Below are positions 12,166 to 22,985 of a DNA stretch of 64,000 nt, one piece after another (position 1 is the first letter of the stretch; the number at the start of each line of letters is the position of its first letter). The notes under the pieces were generated by a model. It saw only the letters and a program-made list of their open reading frames with translations, did no database searches and was not told the origin of the DNA. Where the stretch lies: positions 1,054,001-1,118,000 of the forward strand of contig JANATF010000009.1 in the NCBI GenBank assembly GCA_029449245.1. Direction: 5' to 3'. The position numbers and the translations under genes are program-made. This stretch comes from Mortierella alpina. Taxonomy: Eukaryota; Mortierellomycota; Mortierellomycetes; Mortierellales; Mortierellaceae.

Positions 12166-12882
12166 ATGATCGAGGAGGATCTCTATCGGTCAGGACAACC
12201 CAATGAGCTCAACTTCCCCTTCCTGGAGAAGCTGGGACTCAAGACTGTCGTATGGCTTGCACCTGAAGAACCCAACCAGCGCTTGTAAGTGAATAAGCTG
12301 TGGCAGTTATTGTACAGGAGTGCTGAAGACCGCACGTAGTTTCTCCGAAGCAAGAGTCTTGAGATGGGATACTAAACGGATTGAAACCCCACCCACCCCT
12401 TATAGTCTGGACTTTGTGGATGATCAGGATATCCATTTGTATCATCTCGGCGTCGTCTCATCCATGAATGCTTGGGATCCCATAACAGAAGAAGTGGTAC
12501 AAGAGGCCTCAGAACTGATTCTTACGCCGCAAAACTATCCGATGATCGTCATGTGTAATTTAGGTCGACATCGCACAGGTAAAGGACTTTTTTTCAGGCT
12601 TTGCCAGCAATCAAGGTTGCGGGTTTCCAAGTGCTATTCTCTCGCATTATTTCTTTTGCGGATCGAAGATGATAAAGCTGATCGAACATATTGTATCCAT
12701 AACTGCACGTAGGAACAATTGTGGGATGTCTACGGAAACTTCAGCGTTGGAACTTGACCTCCATCTTTGAGGAATACAGGCGGTATGCAGGACCTAAAGT
12801 CAGGGTTCTGAATGAGCAGTTTATTGAGTTGTTCGATACAGATCTCGTTCGCGTACCAATTGATCATCCCAAGTGGCTGTAA
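12166..12882 (+). CDS. OCA1: Atypical tyrosine phosphatase, OCA1/SIW14-like
   Basis: This belongs to the plant-and-fungi atypical dual-specificity phosphatases (yeast Oca1, Siw14), some of which cleave inositol pyrophosphates. Three exons, 12166-12284, 12406-12578 and 12713-12882, give 153 aa. The joins restore [14 protein letters not shown] and [16 protein letters not shown]. The active site is CNLGRHR, a CX5R loop with Cys90 and Arg96. The N-terminal [20 protein letters not shown] and the C-terminal [19 protein letters not shown] are the family's flanking blocks. The CNLGRHRTG loop is closer to what I recall of Oca1 than of Siw14, so the symbol is tentative. Confidence 0.88.
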
Positions 12883-13997
12883 GGAATAAAGTTGTCGAAT
12901 GTTCTACCAGACAAATCCCGTTATGTATATGTTATCAAGTTTGGGAGAGCTACGAAGAGCTTTGGATCTGTTACTTTTGAACCGCATAATGGTGATATGC
13001 TTCTCCAGCTATTGAACTGGTACGTCGTGCTAATCATCCAAAGCATACAGTCGTCAGTGCGGAGTAAATACTTTGTTAAACTGGCACAGTCCTCTGGCAA
13101 CGTATCTCAAGAAGGCGTAATTTTTACCACAGGCGTTACTGATGAAAGCACACGCCTAGAGAGTTTTGAAAAGTGCGCGGTATCGACAGCAGCGTTTGTG
13201 GGTGCCGATGCTGTGAATGGTGAACTCGTCTGATTATGAGTGAAGTGTCGACTCCTCCGAGGGTGTACTATGTCTAGCTTCACCCAGGCCATGGCCCCGA
13301 TAGTACAATCATAAATGATCGCTGAGGCCGCAGTGGGATGTGAGCGCTTGGCTTGACGTGTTTACAACAGCTCGGTCACCACAGTGGATTCGTCGACGGA
13401 AAGCATGCTAGTGCGGTTTTACGCTGTGTGTGCCGGGCCCGTGATAACCTGCCTTGTGCCAAGGATGTATTGCGATCGGTAAAATTGTTGGAAAGGGACA
13501 CCGCTAGGGCGGATTGTTCTTCTGGTCGGCAATGGCCATGTCCGGAATATGAGATACTTGCGCAGTGGTACCATTGCTGCTTTTTCCCATCCGTCCCGCA
13601 GGGTGTCAAGAGTGTGTGTAACCACAAGGCCGCCTTTTATGAACAAGGTAAAAAGTGGAGCCACGGCCGACCACTGGCGGAGTCGCCTCTGCTGGGCCAA
13701 CCCCGCATTTTGTGTGTTGTGTTTGTCTTCATTTTCCCTAGAGCGAGGCGGGCTCGTTGGTCGGCTGAGATTGGATTGTGTCCTCTCCGCCTTCGGTGCT
13801 CGCCTGTGTGCGGACCAAACGCCAAAAAGAAGCGCGAATGGGACAGCGGAAAGATACCAGCGGCAACAGGGGGCGAGAGCTCGGTGCATTGGTGTATTTC
13901 TCAGTCCCTCATTTCCGAGGTGCTCTTTTCTCTTTTCTCTTTCTCTTCCAATCGCACATCAACCAGACACACACATACACACACACACACACGCAAC
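12883..13997. promoter_or_regulatory. Intergenic region with CA microsatellite before the dioxygenase start
   Basis: No gene is supported. A 113-codon open frame begins at 12892 just after the phosphatase stop, but it has no recognisable motif. A pyrimidine-rich block at about 13918-13960 and an imperfect (CA)n run at about 13968-13992 lie directly before the dioxygenase ATG and are probably its core promoter and 5' UTR. Confidence 0.4.
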
Positions 13998-15734
13998 ATG
14001 GTCCAATCTGTTCAACCTCAAGCCACAACTGATCTGTTGCCCATCATCGATCTCGGTCTTTACCTCCAGAACCCCGACTCGCAAGAGGCCATTGCCGAGA
14101 GCAAGAGGGTAAGCAGACATTGCTCACTCTGGACATTTCCCTCGGTCTACCGTATAGCCCCAATCACTAAACTCGCTTCTCCCCCTCGGACCCTGCGTCT
14201 AGGCTGCCGATGCTATCCGTGACTTTGGTGCCTTGATCGTCAAGGACCCGCGCGTGACAGGTATGCTTTGGTTGCAGTGCTCTAGGAACTTGTTCTCAAC
14301 TGCGGAAAATGACTTGCGTACTATCGCTCTTGGCCCTGTCCTTTTCTAACAAACCTCGTACCTTGTAGAGAAGGAGAACAACGACTTTATTGACATGATG
14401 GAAGACTACTTCAGCCAGCCTTTTGACGTCAAACTCAAGGACGCCAGGCCCGAGTACGGCTACCAGGTACCCCCTCGCCAAGCGGTTCACGTGGAAATCT
14501 GAATCTTTTCTGCGTATTTGGAAGAGCGCTGCCACTTTCCCACGAGCCCCCTGTGTCTAGATCCTCATCACTCACGCGTACTTGTGCCGATGCTCATTCA
14601 TTTCTTTACATAGGTCGGAGTTACTCCAGAGTTGACCGAGGACCCCAAGTGTCCCAAGGACCCCCACTGCCTCGACATCATCGATCACGTACGTTGGAAC
14701 AGTTCCTTTCGTGACATGTACTTGCACAGATGTGCCTTCAGTCTGTTTGACACGACTCTTTTGTGCATGTCTGGACATTAGATCCCCGAGGCCAACAGAC
14801 CTTTATCTTTCCAAGGCCCCGACCCCAAGTGGCGCTTCTTCTGGCGCGTTGGTGAGCAGCCTCCTGCAACAAAGTTCCCCCGCCTCAATGCCGAGCCCGT
14901 CGTCCCTGAAGCATTCAAGGATACCTGGTCAAACACCATGGATGTCTGGGGCAGCACTCTTCACAAGGCGGTCCTAGGCCTGGCCGAGATGATTGCTGTT
15001 GGCTTTGGTCTTCCCAAGAAGACGTTTGTAGACATGGCCCAGTATGGTCCTCACTTGCTCGCCCCTACCGCAAGCGACCTCACTAAGTACGGCCAGGTTG
15101 GAACTGTCCTTGCTGGATTCCATTATGACCTGAACTTTTTGTAAGTAGGCCCACGCTACTATGGTGATTACCATTGGGACGATACATGAAATGCACCATC
15201 GGCGGAAGGAAACTGATATTCAATATTGCATACTATACTAGGACCATCCACGGCAAGTCGCGTTACCCTGGATTGAACATCTGGCCCCGCAATGAGTCCG
15301 AGAAGCTTGCTGTTCGCGTCCCTGATGGTTGCTTGCTTGTAAGTAGCTGCTCTTTTCCTCCCTCATGCGTTCTCGAGTTCTCGCGTGTCTTCATTCACAT
15401 GTAGAGAAGATACTGAAAGGGTATCTTACTTGGGTTCCCATAGGTCCAAGCAGGAAAGCAGTTGGAATGGTTGACCGGTGGTGTGGTCCAAGCCGGATAC
15501 CATGAGGTTATTGTGAACGAGAACACAGTCAAGGCCATTCAGAACAAGACGAACGACCGTCCTCTGTGGAGAATTTCATCCACCTTCTTCTTGCACATTG
15601 CTTCGGACAATATCTTGCGTCCACTCGAGGGTGTCTTTGATACGGAAGAGAACCGGGCTGCCAAATACCCAAAGATCCACACAGGCGACCAGGTCCGCAA
15701 GGAGCTCGGACTCATTGCGCTTTTGGAGAAGTAG
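13998..15734 (+). CDS. 2-oxoglutarate/Fe(II)-dependent dioxygenase (isopenicillin-N-synthase-like)
   Basis: Seven exons (13998-14108, 14203-14260, 14369-14466, 14614-14688, 14782-15140, 15242-15338, 15444-15734) join in frame to 362 aa. The N-terminal LLPIIDLGLYL and DAIRDFGALIVKD blocks match the DIOX_N region. The iron triad is His228-x-Asp230 (GFHYDLNFLTIHGK) and His286 (AGYHEV). Arg309 in WRISSTFFLH would bind 2-oxoglutarate. The family includes flavonoid, ACC and penicillin-type oxygenases. The substrate cannot be read from the sequence, and no biosynthetic neighbours are present, so a stand-alone catabolic or detoxifying role is possible. All six introns are GT-AG, roughly 90-150 bases. 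Confidence 0.9.
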
Positions 15735-16062
15735 GATTTAAAAGGAAGGGCGCTGACTGAGAAAATGAGTATTCAATAAACTGTGTATCAACAAGAGCTT
15801 TAGCAGCGAAGAGTAGTATTGCATAATAGCGAGATAGAGTTCCTGCCAGGGACGCTAGGATTCTGGCTTGAGAGATGAGGGCGAGTAGGAAGGGATATAC
15901 TGTATAGCCTTGTCCTGTCCTTGTTGTGGATTTAACCAGGCAACAGAATGCATGTGCGCTGGACATTTTATGGACCAAACTTTATTTCTCAGGGTCAGCC
16001 CGTCTCATTTGACCTTTCCTCTCTCTTCTCCATCACCCCATTTGCATTCCAATTTACCAGCT

Positions 16063-17118
16063 ATGTCGGCAGCCAAGGCCCACAAAGGCGGTAAAGGCAA
16101 GACAGTGCCGTCCAATGCGGTACCTCGGACTGAAATATCGACAGCAACCACAACATCCGTAAGAACATTCACAACGGTGAACGCGCTACCAACTCTTTCC
16201 ACGCGTCCGATTGCACAACGCGTGTCGAATGTGCAACGCAAACGGACAGGTTCGCCTCGGGAATCCACTCTATCGACTCTAGGAACGAAAAAACGTAGGA
16301 CCATTCCGCTTGCCCTGAAAGCCGACTTCATCAATGAGTATCTGTCTGGACGCGTGCTGGATCCTAAACTTTCAGCAGCCTCGGTTGGTAAAAGGGAAAA
16401 GTACAACTTTAGCGCATCATATGCTAGTCGCCTTTTGTCTGATCAGGAAGGTATCCTTTTCAAGGTCCAGCAAGAAGAACAATGGAACCAAAGCCTCAAG
16501 CGGAGCATCATGGAGTGCATCAAGGAAGTCACCGCTGATCCGAAATACAAGGATTACTTTAAACCAGGCATACTGAAGGGCAAAAAGGACGACACCGACA
16601 ACTAGAGCGAATCCTCGGACTCGGGCTATACCAAGAAGAGTAACCGCGAAGTTTCACCCGGTCAGCGCACCTACGATTTACGAACCGGTGAGCGAGATTG
16701 CACTAGGCTTTCCGGTGTGCTTTCCTCTCAAGAGACTTCAGACGCTGCGTTGGATTAGGAGAAATCTCACGAGGTGATTAAACAGCGTCTGCTTTATGTT
16801 GCAATCATGGCCCCAGATTTGTACGAGCACTTCAAAACGCATATCGATGCTGGTCGAACCCTTGCTACACAAGCATCTGTCCTCAAGACCTGCTCGCGCA
16901 TTACAGACCACCTCGGTCCTATGAAGGATGTGTTGTCTTTCGATATGAATGAGGAGGCCAGTTTCGCTGTGGACCATACACGTGGATGTTTATGTCCATC
17001 TGGTGATCCTCCATACTCCCACCAAGCGTTGTTTTTCTTTCTCAGAGTTAGGAGGACAGCAGAGACCAGCTCATACGCGACAGATGCTGGGACAGGACGG
17101 GGAGTTGTTGTCGGCTGA
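16063..17118 (+). pseudogene. HTH-like reading frame interrupted by two in-frame TAG codons
   Basis: ATG at 16063 opens a 180-aa frame ending in TAG at 16603. The same frame continues, without frameshift, through TAG at 16756 to about 17118. The first part is Lys/Thr/Ser-rich; residues about 85-125 (IPLALKADFINEYLSGR, then KYNFSASYASRLLSD) resemble the psq/CENP-B helix-turn-helix of pogo/Tigger-type proteins. The middle part (LLYVAIMAPDLYEHFKTHIDAG) also looks coding. Splicing out the second TAG with the nearest GTGAGC donor would break frame. A decayed gene is the simplest reading; readthrough or unseen introns are alternatives. Family assignment is weak. Confidence 0.45.
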
Positions 17119-17825
17119 GTTGCCACGTAGTGGTGGACTCAAGGGGATAATGAAGGGGATGAATGCAAAGTGGTCCGAAATGCGGAAGACGGACCTGAAT
17201 TGAGAAGGAGAAAGCGGGGGAGAGACACAGGGAGAGAGGGAGATGGAGAGGAGATGGATTTTTTGTGCTCTGTTGTCGACTTGTAAGAATGAACACGAGT
17301 GTCTCTCTGTACCATCAGCCTATTTATTGTCCTTTGCCCAGTGTACCGAGCATTCTACCTACTGTGATACGAACATTGCATGCGCTGAGAGGGAGAGGAA
17401 AACATAGAGCACACAATCGCAAATTGGACGAGGAGGAGCGCACTTGACACGAGTTTTTGGCGGCTCACTTCAGTTAAATATGGGTATGGCGATGAGGTGA
17501 ACATCACTCATTGTAACTATGGGTGTTAGAAGGAAAGCAGGATCAAGAACAGTGAGTATCAAGATAAAGTCCGCACATGGTCGAAAAGTACATGTGCCGC
17601 TGAACATTCGTCAAAAAAGAGCTCAGGCCATGGCTTCTGCGCAGACCAAGGCCCCAAATTCGAACACATGGCTGAAACACACAGCTCACCCAGAGGAGAA
17701 CAGACTCTTCGCCAACTAGGGGTGCTGCTCTCAAAATCAAGAGAGCATTGCCCGCAGCTGCCCAGGGTGCACCACGAGGAGGTGGTCTGTCTTCGCACCC
17801 CAAAAACGGTGTTTTTTCAAGTGGT
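17119..17825. other. No gene seen
   Basis: The region contains a purine-rich stretch at about 17200-17260 and only short open frames without recognisable domains. A basic 66-codon frame at 17519-17719 is the most coding-like but cannot be supported. Confidence 0.35.
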
Positions 17826-18475
17826 TGGCTCCACCGAGGCTTTCTAAGTGTTCCCCATCACTCATCCTTCGATATTTAAAGCGGGGAAGAGTGTAATCCG
17901 CTGAGGCTTTCTAAGTGTCCCCCATCACTCATGCTTCGATATTTAGAGCAGCGAAGAGATAGACCGCTGAGGCTTTCTAAGTGTTCCCCATCACTCATGC
18001 TTCGATATTTAGAGCAGCGAAGAGATAGACCGCTGAGGCTTTCTAAGTGTCCCCCATCACTCATGCTTCGATATTTAGAGCAGCGAAGAGATAGACCGCT
18101 GAGGCTTTCCAAGTGTCCCCCATCACTCATGCTTCGATATTTAGAGCAGCGAAGAGATAGACCGCTGAGGCTTTCTAAGTGTCCCCCATCACTCATGCTT
18201 CGATATTTAGAGCAGCGAAGAGATAGACCGCTGAGGCTTTCTAAGTGTTCCCCATCACTCATGCTTCGATATTTAGAGCAGCGAAGAGATAGACCGCTGA
18301 GGCTTTCTAAGTGTCCCCCATCACTCATGCTTCGATATTTAGAGCAGCGAAGAGATAGCCCGCTGAGGCTTTCTAAGTGTCCCCCATCACTCATCCTTCG
18401 ATATTTAAAGCAGGGAAAGGCTAGACCGCTGAGGCTTTCTAAGTGTCCCACTTCACTCTTCTTCCAGGGTTAAAG
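17826..18475. repeat. 66-bp minisatellite, about 10 units
   Basis: The unit begins near CCGCTGAGGCTTTCTAAGTG, recurring at about 17835, 17901, 17967, 18033, 18099, 18165, 18231, 18297, 18363 and 18429, a strict 66-base period. Central units are almost identical, differing at one C/T site (GTCC versus GTTC) and a few others; the outer units are more diverged, as is usual in tandem arrays. Because 66 is a multiple of three, both strands read open as 22-residue repeats (LRYLEQRRDRPLRLSKCPPS on plus; SDGGHLESLSGLSLRCSKYR on minus). I see no start context, splice sites or domain that would make either a gene. Confidence 0.93.
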
Positions 18476-20559
18476 CGAGGAAAGGGTAACCCGCTACCTT
18501 GCGGGCTTGAGAGGCAGGGGAGAGGCTGACGGAGGGGGATGTGATGTATGTGAAGTAGTGGGGAAGGGAGGCAGAATGAAAGGGTACCCAGGAGAAACGA
18601 GCGTGGAGGACCCAAGTTAGAGATTGCTCAAGTACTGGCACTGGTAAAAACAATATCGTGGCTGACGGCAGTTGCAGACTGTTTTTGGAGTGAAGTGTTC
18701 AAAGGACCAAGAAAAGGGGTTGTTCATGTTTTGGAGTGGAGCGTACGCAGAAGCAGCCAGGGGACGATGTTGCCGCGGTGAGAAATAGGATGAAGTGAGG
18801 ATGAGAGAGGCACCAAGGAGCAGGAAAGAGAGGAACGCGCACAGAGAGAGAGGTAGAAGGAGAGAGAGAGTGTGTGTGTGCTTGTGTGTGCTTGTGCGTG
18901 TGTGGGAAAGAGAGAGGACTTACCTGGTTGGTCTTGGTCTTGCGTTCGGTATCTAAGCGGTGTAAAGAGATGGAAGTGGGTGAGGAGCAGAAGAAAGAGA
19001 GGAAAAGCAGAAGACGAGAGAGAATGAGGTGTTTTATGGGCACGAGAGGGGCGCAGAAGAAAATGAAAGAAGGCACGGGAACAGTTTGCGAATATTTTTA
19101 GAATATCTGTGGGAGTATCAGTCAACTCGCGGCGTGGAGATGCATGCACCATGTCGAGAGAGAGAGAGAGAGAGCAGACGAGAGGGTGGTTGAAGAGTGC
19201 GGTAAAGAGTGCGATGAAGAGTACAATGAAGAGCGCGATGAAGAAAAAAGTCAAAGAGCTGGACCTGAGTGTGATGAGCTGTGTGGGCTGTGGAGCAAGA
19301 CCGATGGATGGCCAGCATTCGCCAGGTCCGAGAGATATCACAAGCTGCGTTCCAATGGCAGTCTCCATGCAGGCCATCCAGGGATGGATCTACTCGAAGG
19401 GCGCTCCTCCAGCAATCCAGCATGCGGTGTGCATGGTGCATGGTGCTGGCAGTCAACAGCCCCGTCTTCCTCACTCTCGTCAAGCGTGAGCATGGCAACA
19501 TCGGCCAGCAGCCTCGCATTTCGCTACTCATTTCCTATTCAATCCCAGCCTATACACCCACATCCTCGTCCCAACTTCCTCTCTCCTTGCCTCTTTCTCA
19601 CCATTTAATCCCTGTCCTTCTATCTCTCTTTCTTTCTCTCTCTCTCCCTCTCTGCCTGTCTCCATGTCCTTAGTCTGCTCGTTCTCTCGCCTTGAGCCTG
19701 CCGTTTCAGCACCATTTTGGCTCGATTGAGTGTCCGACAAAGGGACCAGCCTCCACAAACCCTCCACAGAGCATGTGAGACTACTTTGCCTCTCCGTTGC
19801 TCTGACTTTCCATAGCGATGGTCAAAGGGATGGACGATTCTATTGTTGCGGGAGTAGCACAGAGTTCTTTTCGTATACACAGTTCCAGCACCAGTCTTCA
19901 CCACCGACCCTCTTTTTTTCCACAAGAAAGACAAGACGGAAAGGAAAACAAGAAAGCAGAGCAATGAGAGAAAGCAGAGTCGATGGGAACGTTGGCAAGT
20001 TCTCCTGCTGAGCAGACGTCTCGATCGACGTAAAAAAGCCAGTGGTCCACCACTGAGGATTGTATAATATTTTCCATTTAATTTCCGACCGCCTGTGGAC
20101 TCTGTTGTTCACCTCGTTCTCCTCTTCCTCTCCGCTCTCCAAGCACTCACACACACTATCTCTCTCTCATTCCTCCACCACATCCTCCTCCTCCTCCTCT
20201 GCTGCTGCTCGTACGACTCTCCGCAACACCACGGTCCCCTTGCTGCCTCCACGCCCACCATAACATACTCTCCAGGGCACCAACAGCTGCCGCATCACAC
20301 ACCAGAGTCCCTCGGCTGCCTCCTCCTCCTCCTCCTCCTCCTCCTCCTCCTCCAAACACTCTCACAGAAAGCACCACAGCAGCTCTACCAGCGCCTCTTG
20401 ACCCACCTCACCTCCAAAACTCTTTCGACCAGCCTTTAGCCTCGACGTTTTGTGTCAGCTTCAGTACTAGAGTCACCTCTCTCTAACGATAACACGCCAC
20501 CTTTTTTTTCTCTTACTCTTTTTGGTGTTCACCTCTTCTGTAGGCAGTGGAGTGAGCTA
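18476..20559. other. Low-complexity GA/CT-rich region without a clear gene
   Basis: The region is dominated by simple sequence: GT-rich at about 18869-18902, GA-rich around it, a (GA)n run near 19158-19174, a 15-base degenerate repeat (GAAGAGNNNNNNATG type) at about 19197-19245, CT-rich blocks at 19600-19670 and 20060-20210, and (CTC)n at about 20322-20354. The many open frames of 60-217 codons in both strands reflect this composition. A strong promoter is possible but has no gene to attach to. Confidence 0.45.
20322..20354. repeat. (CTC)n microsatellite
   Basis: Eleven or so consecutive CTC triplets, inside a CT-rich block. Confidence 0.9.
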
Positions 20560-20900
20560 CTTTAAAAACGCAGTGAAGGCCAATACTCTAACCACCACGA
20601 AAACTCGGCGAGTTCGCCGCCGCTATAGAAGAGTGGCAGGAGGAATAGAACCTCTTTAAAAAAAGTAACGTATTGACCATCGGCAGTATGTTGCAAGGGG
20701 AGGAGTGGAGAGAATCATTCAAAAAAACGCAGTGAAGATCAGCACTCTAATCGTTCAAAACCTCAGCGAGTTCGCCGCCTCTATGGAAAAGGAAAAGCAG
20801 GAGAAGAGAACCTCTCTAAAGAAATCAATGTACTGACCAGTCGGCGGTATGTTAGGGAGGGTAGGGGGTAAGGAAGTTGGGAGGGCGGTGGAGAGAATAA
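20560..20900. repeat. Diverged tandem duplication, period about 159 bp
   Basis: Two copies align in direct orientation: ACGCAGTGAAG starts at 20568 and again at 20727. Shared landmarks in order are the CACTCTAA/TACTCTAA block, CGAGTTCGCCGCC, AGAACCTCT, a GTATTGACC/GTACTGACC block, a CGGCRGTATGTT block and a GGAGAGAAT end. Each copy is preceded by an A run on the plus strand, so a minus-strand transcript of each would end in a T run. In copy 1 the minus strand also carries GGTTCTATTCC (20652-20642), close to the Pol III B-box consensus. This hints at a small Pol III RNA or a tRNA-derived SINE-like unit, but no tRNA fold is evident. Confidence 0.6.
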
Positions 20901-21539
20901 AGAATCCTCGCGCCGCACGGAGGACTTTGCAGGCAAGTGCAGTTTTTCCTAGTTGCCCTGTTTGCATGCTATGAACTTCCTATTAACAAACACCCAATAC
21001 TAACATACCGTGCGGCTGAGGTTTGGGGGAAGGTCCCACCTTTCTAGTCCCGGTCGCCTGGGGCGCAATCCAGACCAAGTCCACGTCGTGCTCCCTGGAC
21101 ACCTTGATGATTTTGAACATCGTCAGAGTGACTGAGAGTCTGGTAGATAGGTCTCTTGTCAAAAGAGAATATTAATAAACGCCGCGCTTGATAAAATGGG
21201 TGCGTGCGTCGTAGGGGCTTCCAACGGGTTCAGAGAGAATGCTTCGATAGCAGAGCGGATCTCTTAGCCCTCTCTGTTCAGTATTAACGAAGGATCAACA
21301 CAACAACACAATATGGTAACAGTACGCGTGATGCCTGGATCATCGGGATCGCCGCTGAAAAAGTGATATGCTGCTGTCAATTCTGCACGGACCAATACAT
21401 GATTCTCAGGAACAAGGAATGTTGAGACGTCTGCACCGTTTTTCTCACTCCGAACTGCGGCTCTAAAAAGCTTTGTGTGCGTTCTTTCCTTTAAGGCCGT
21501 CTGCAATGGATTCATCTCTTCCAATATTTGAAATTAACG
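20901..21539. other. No gene seen
   Basis: No supported gene. An 86-codon minus-strand frame at 21524-21264 has no recognisable domain. Confidence 0.3.
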
Positions 21540-21579
21540 TTAGAAGGACCCGCGTGAGCCTCTCCGCTCCACGAGACCA

Positions 21580-21736
21580 CCCCACGTAATACGACTCAGA
21601 GCCTGGAGGTCTATTCGTATTCAACTAAAATCGGAAAAGGCGGCAATCGTCGCGTTCTAGCAAGGATTCTGACTTGGAGGCGTTTAGCCATAATCCAACG
21701 GATGATAGCTTCGGGCCATTGCTATGCTCAAGCAGG
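21580..21736 (-). rRNA. Fragment of the 3' end of LSU (25S/28S) rRNA
   Basis: Read on the minus strand, the segment contains the universally conserved LSU 3' block CCGTTGGATTATGGCT, then AACGCCTC and AGTCAGAATCC. It continues through GAATACGAATAG, typical of the extreme 3' end. Homology is lost upstream of about 21736. Several substitutions (for example an added A in the AGCAATGGCCC context) show that it is a pseudo-fragment, not a working gene. The 3' limit is uncertain and could reach about 21540. Confidence 0.8.
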
Positions 21737-22284
21737 TTTTATTGTATTCCCTGTCCTGACCCCTTCGCCTGACCTTGTCAACACCCCACCCTCAAGATAC
21801 CGCTTTGCAATCGTCAAAGTCCAGCATGAATTTTACATGTACAAGTGGGGTAGCTGTATCCTCAGCATCGTTCATTGAGCATCACCATAAGGGCTGCAAT
21901 GCATATGAACATGGAACCTCGCCTAGGATCTGGGCTCAACCTGTACACGAGGCTACATTTAGAAGATGCGCTAACAGATGCCATGGTGCAAATTACTTAG
22001 CTCTAAGAGATAGTTGAAAAGCATGAAGCGACCATGAAGCAGTTGCTGCAACGTCTAGATGAGCTTGAAGGGAATGGACTGTCGCCGTAACGGTCATGGT
22101 CGAATCAATAACCAGGAAAGGTCTTTGCACCATCGCAGTACGTATGTTCGTCCGTCCGTCTATGGTATAGGGCTGTGTCTCTCATCCGTAGAGCCGATAA
22201 AGGACAAGCATTGTCAAGGCTTTAACTACTTTAAGAAAGCCGATTTAAAGAAGCTCATTGCTGCGTAATTTGCGGCATTGCCTT

Positions 22285-22450
22285 GTCGACTTCTTGATGT
22301 ATAGTGTTGCACGAACGCCGAATATGTCTGTTGTTGTGGACTAAGTTCTTTGTCGTTGAGGGAATATCGGATTGTGCGCCAAATTTTCATTGTGCGGAAA
22401 AAAAATTTACGCGGTCAGTGCTCAAAACGACGATGCCTCTCAGCCTTCAA
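22285..22450. repeat. Dispersed repeat, copy A
   Basis: Copy A shares ordered blocks with 26005-26165: CTTSTGATGTAT-like, TTGCACGAAYGCCGA, a TTGTTGTTGT-type block, GGATTGTGC/GAATTGTGC, and GCGGTCAGTGC. Orientation is the same. The copies are diverged with small gaps; copy B lies about 150 bases upstream of the LRR gene start. Confidence 0.55.
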
Positions 22451-22985
22451 GCACGAAGCGGGAAAACAGCCCATTTTTCAAGATGACCACTTGAACTTGG
22501 TGGACAGCTGGGTCTGAGACAGTGGAGCTTAAGCCCTGTCTGAGGGTACTCGACCCCGTCCACTTTGCAGGTGAAGTCCCCCTTCATCGGGCACAATGGA
22601 ACGAGGCTCTCAAGACCAACTCGGCTCCGACTGCTGTACGCCATCGTGCTCCAAAGTGTTGGTACGGTCAATGTCGCAGCTGGCGCAGCTGGCGCAGTGG
22701 ATGGTTCACAGTAAAGTATCGAGTACATGTACATAGCAGATAGCGCGAGTCAAAGTATAATATAAATAGTCTGGTCCCGTCCTGCACCTTGGAACCCACA
22801 CCCTGTTGTTCCTAAAACCTTTCACATCCCCGGCTTTGGACTTGTCATTCTGCCTCCGTCCTGGTCTTTGTACCGACATCGCACATGTGTTGTATTTTAA
22901 TCTTTACGAGCCCACCACTGCACCTATCCTCCACCAACCACAGCGCATCTGATATCATCCATCCACCTATCCCCTTACACCCCTA

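Noticed and set aside
12892-13233. 113-codon frame right after the phosphatase stop
   Set aside because: No motif; probably 3' UTR and spacer of the phosphatase gene.
17876-18473. 191- and 180-codon open frames in the 66-bp repeats as genes
   Set aside because: Both follow automatically from a period divisible by three; no start context, introns or domain.
17826-18475. CRISPR array
   Set aside because: The units are contiguous 66-bp repeats with no unique spacers, in a eukaryotic genome.
18724-19608. Several open frames of 130-217 codons
   Set aside because: They lie in GA/CT simple sequence, overlap each other on both strands and have no recognisable motif.
20155-20440. Leu/Ser-rich and Glu/Gly-rich open frames at the CTC repeat
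   Set aside because: Composition artefacts of a triplet microsatellite.
20560-20900. tRNA gene in the 159-bp units
   Set aside because: No acceptor stem or cloverleaf, and the A-box-like and B-box-like elements are in the wrong order.
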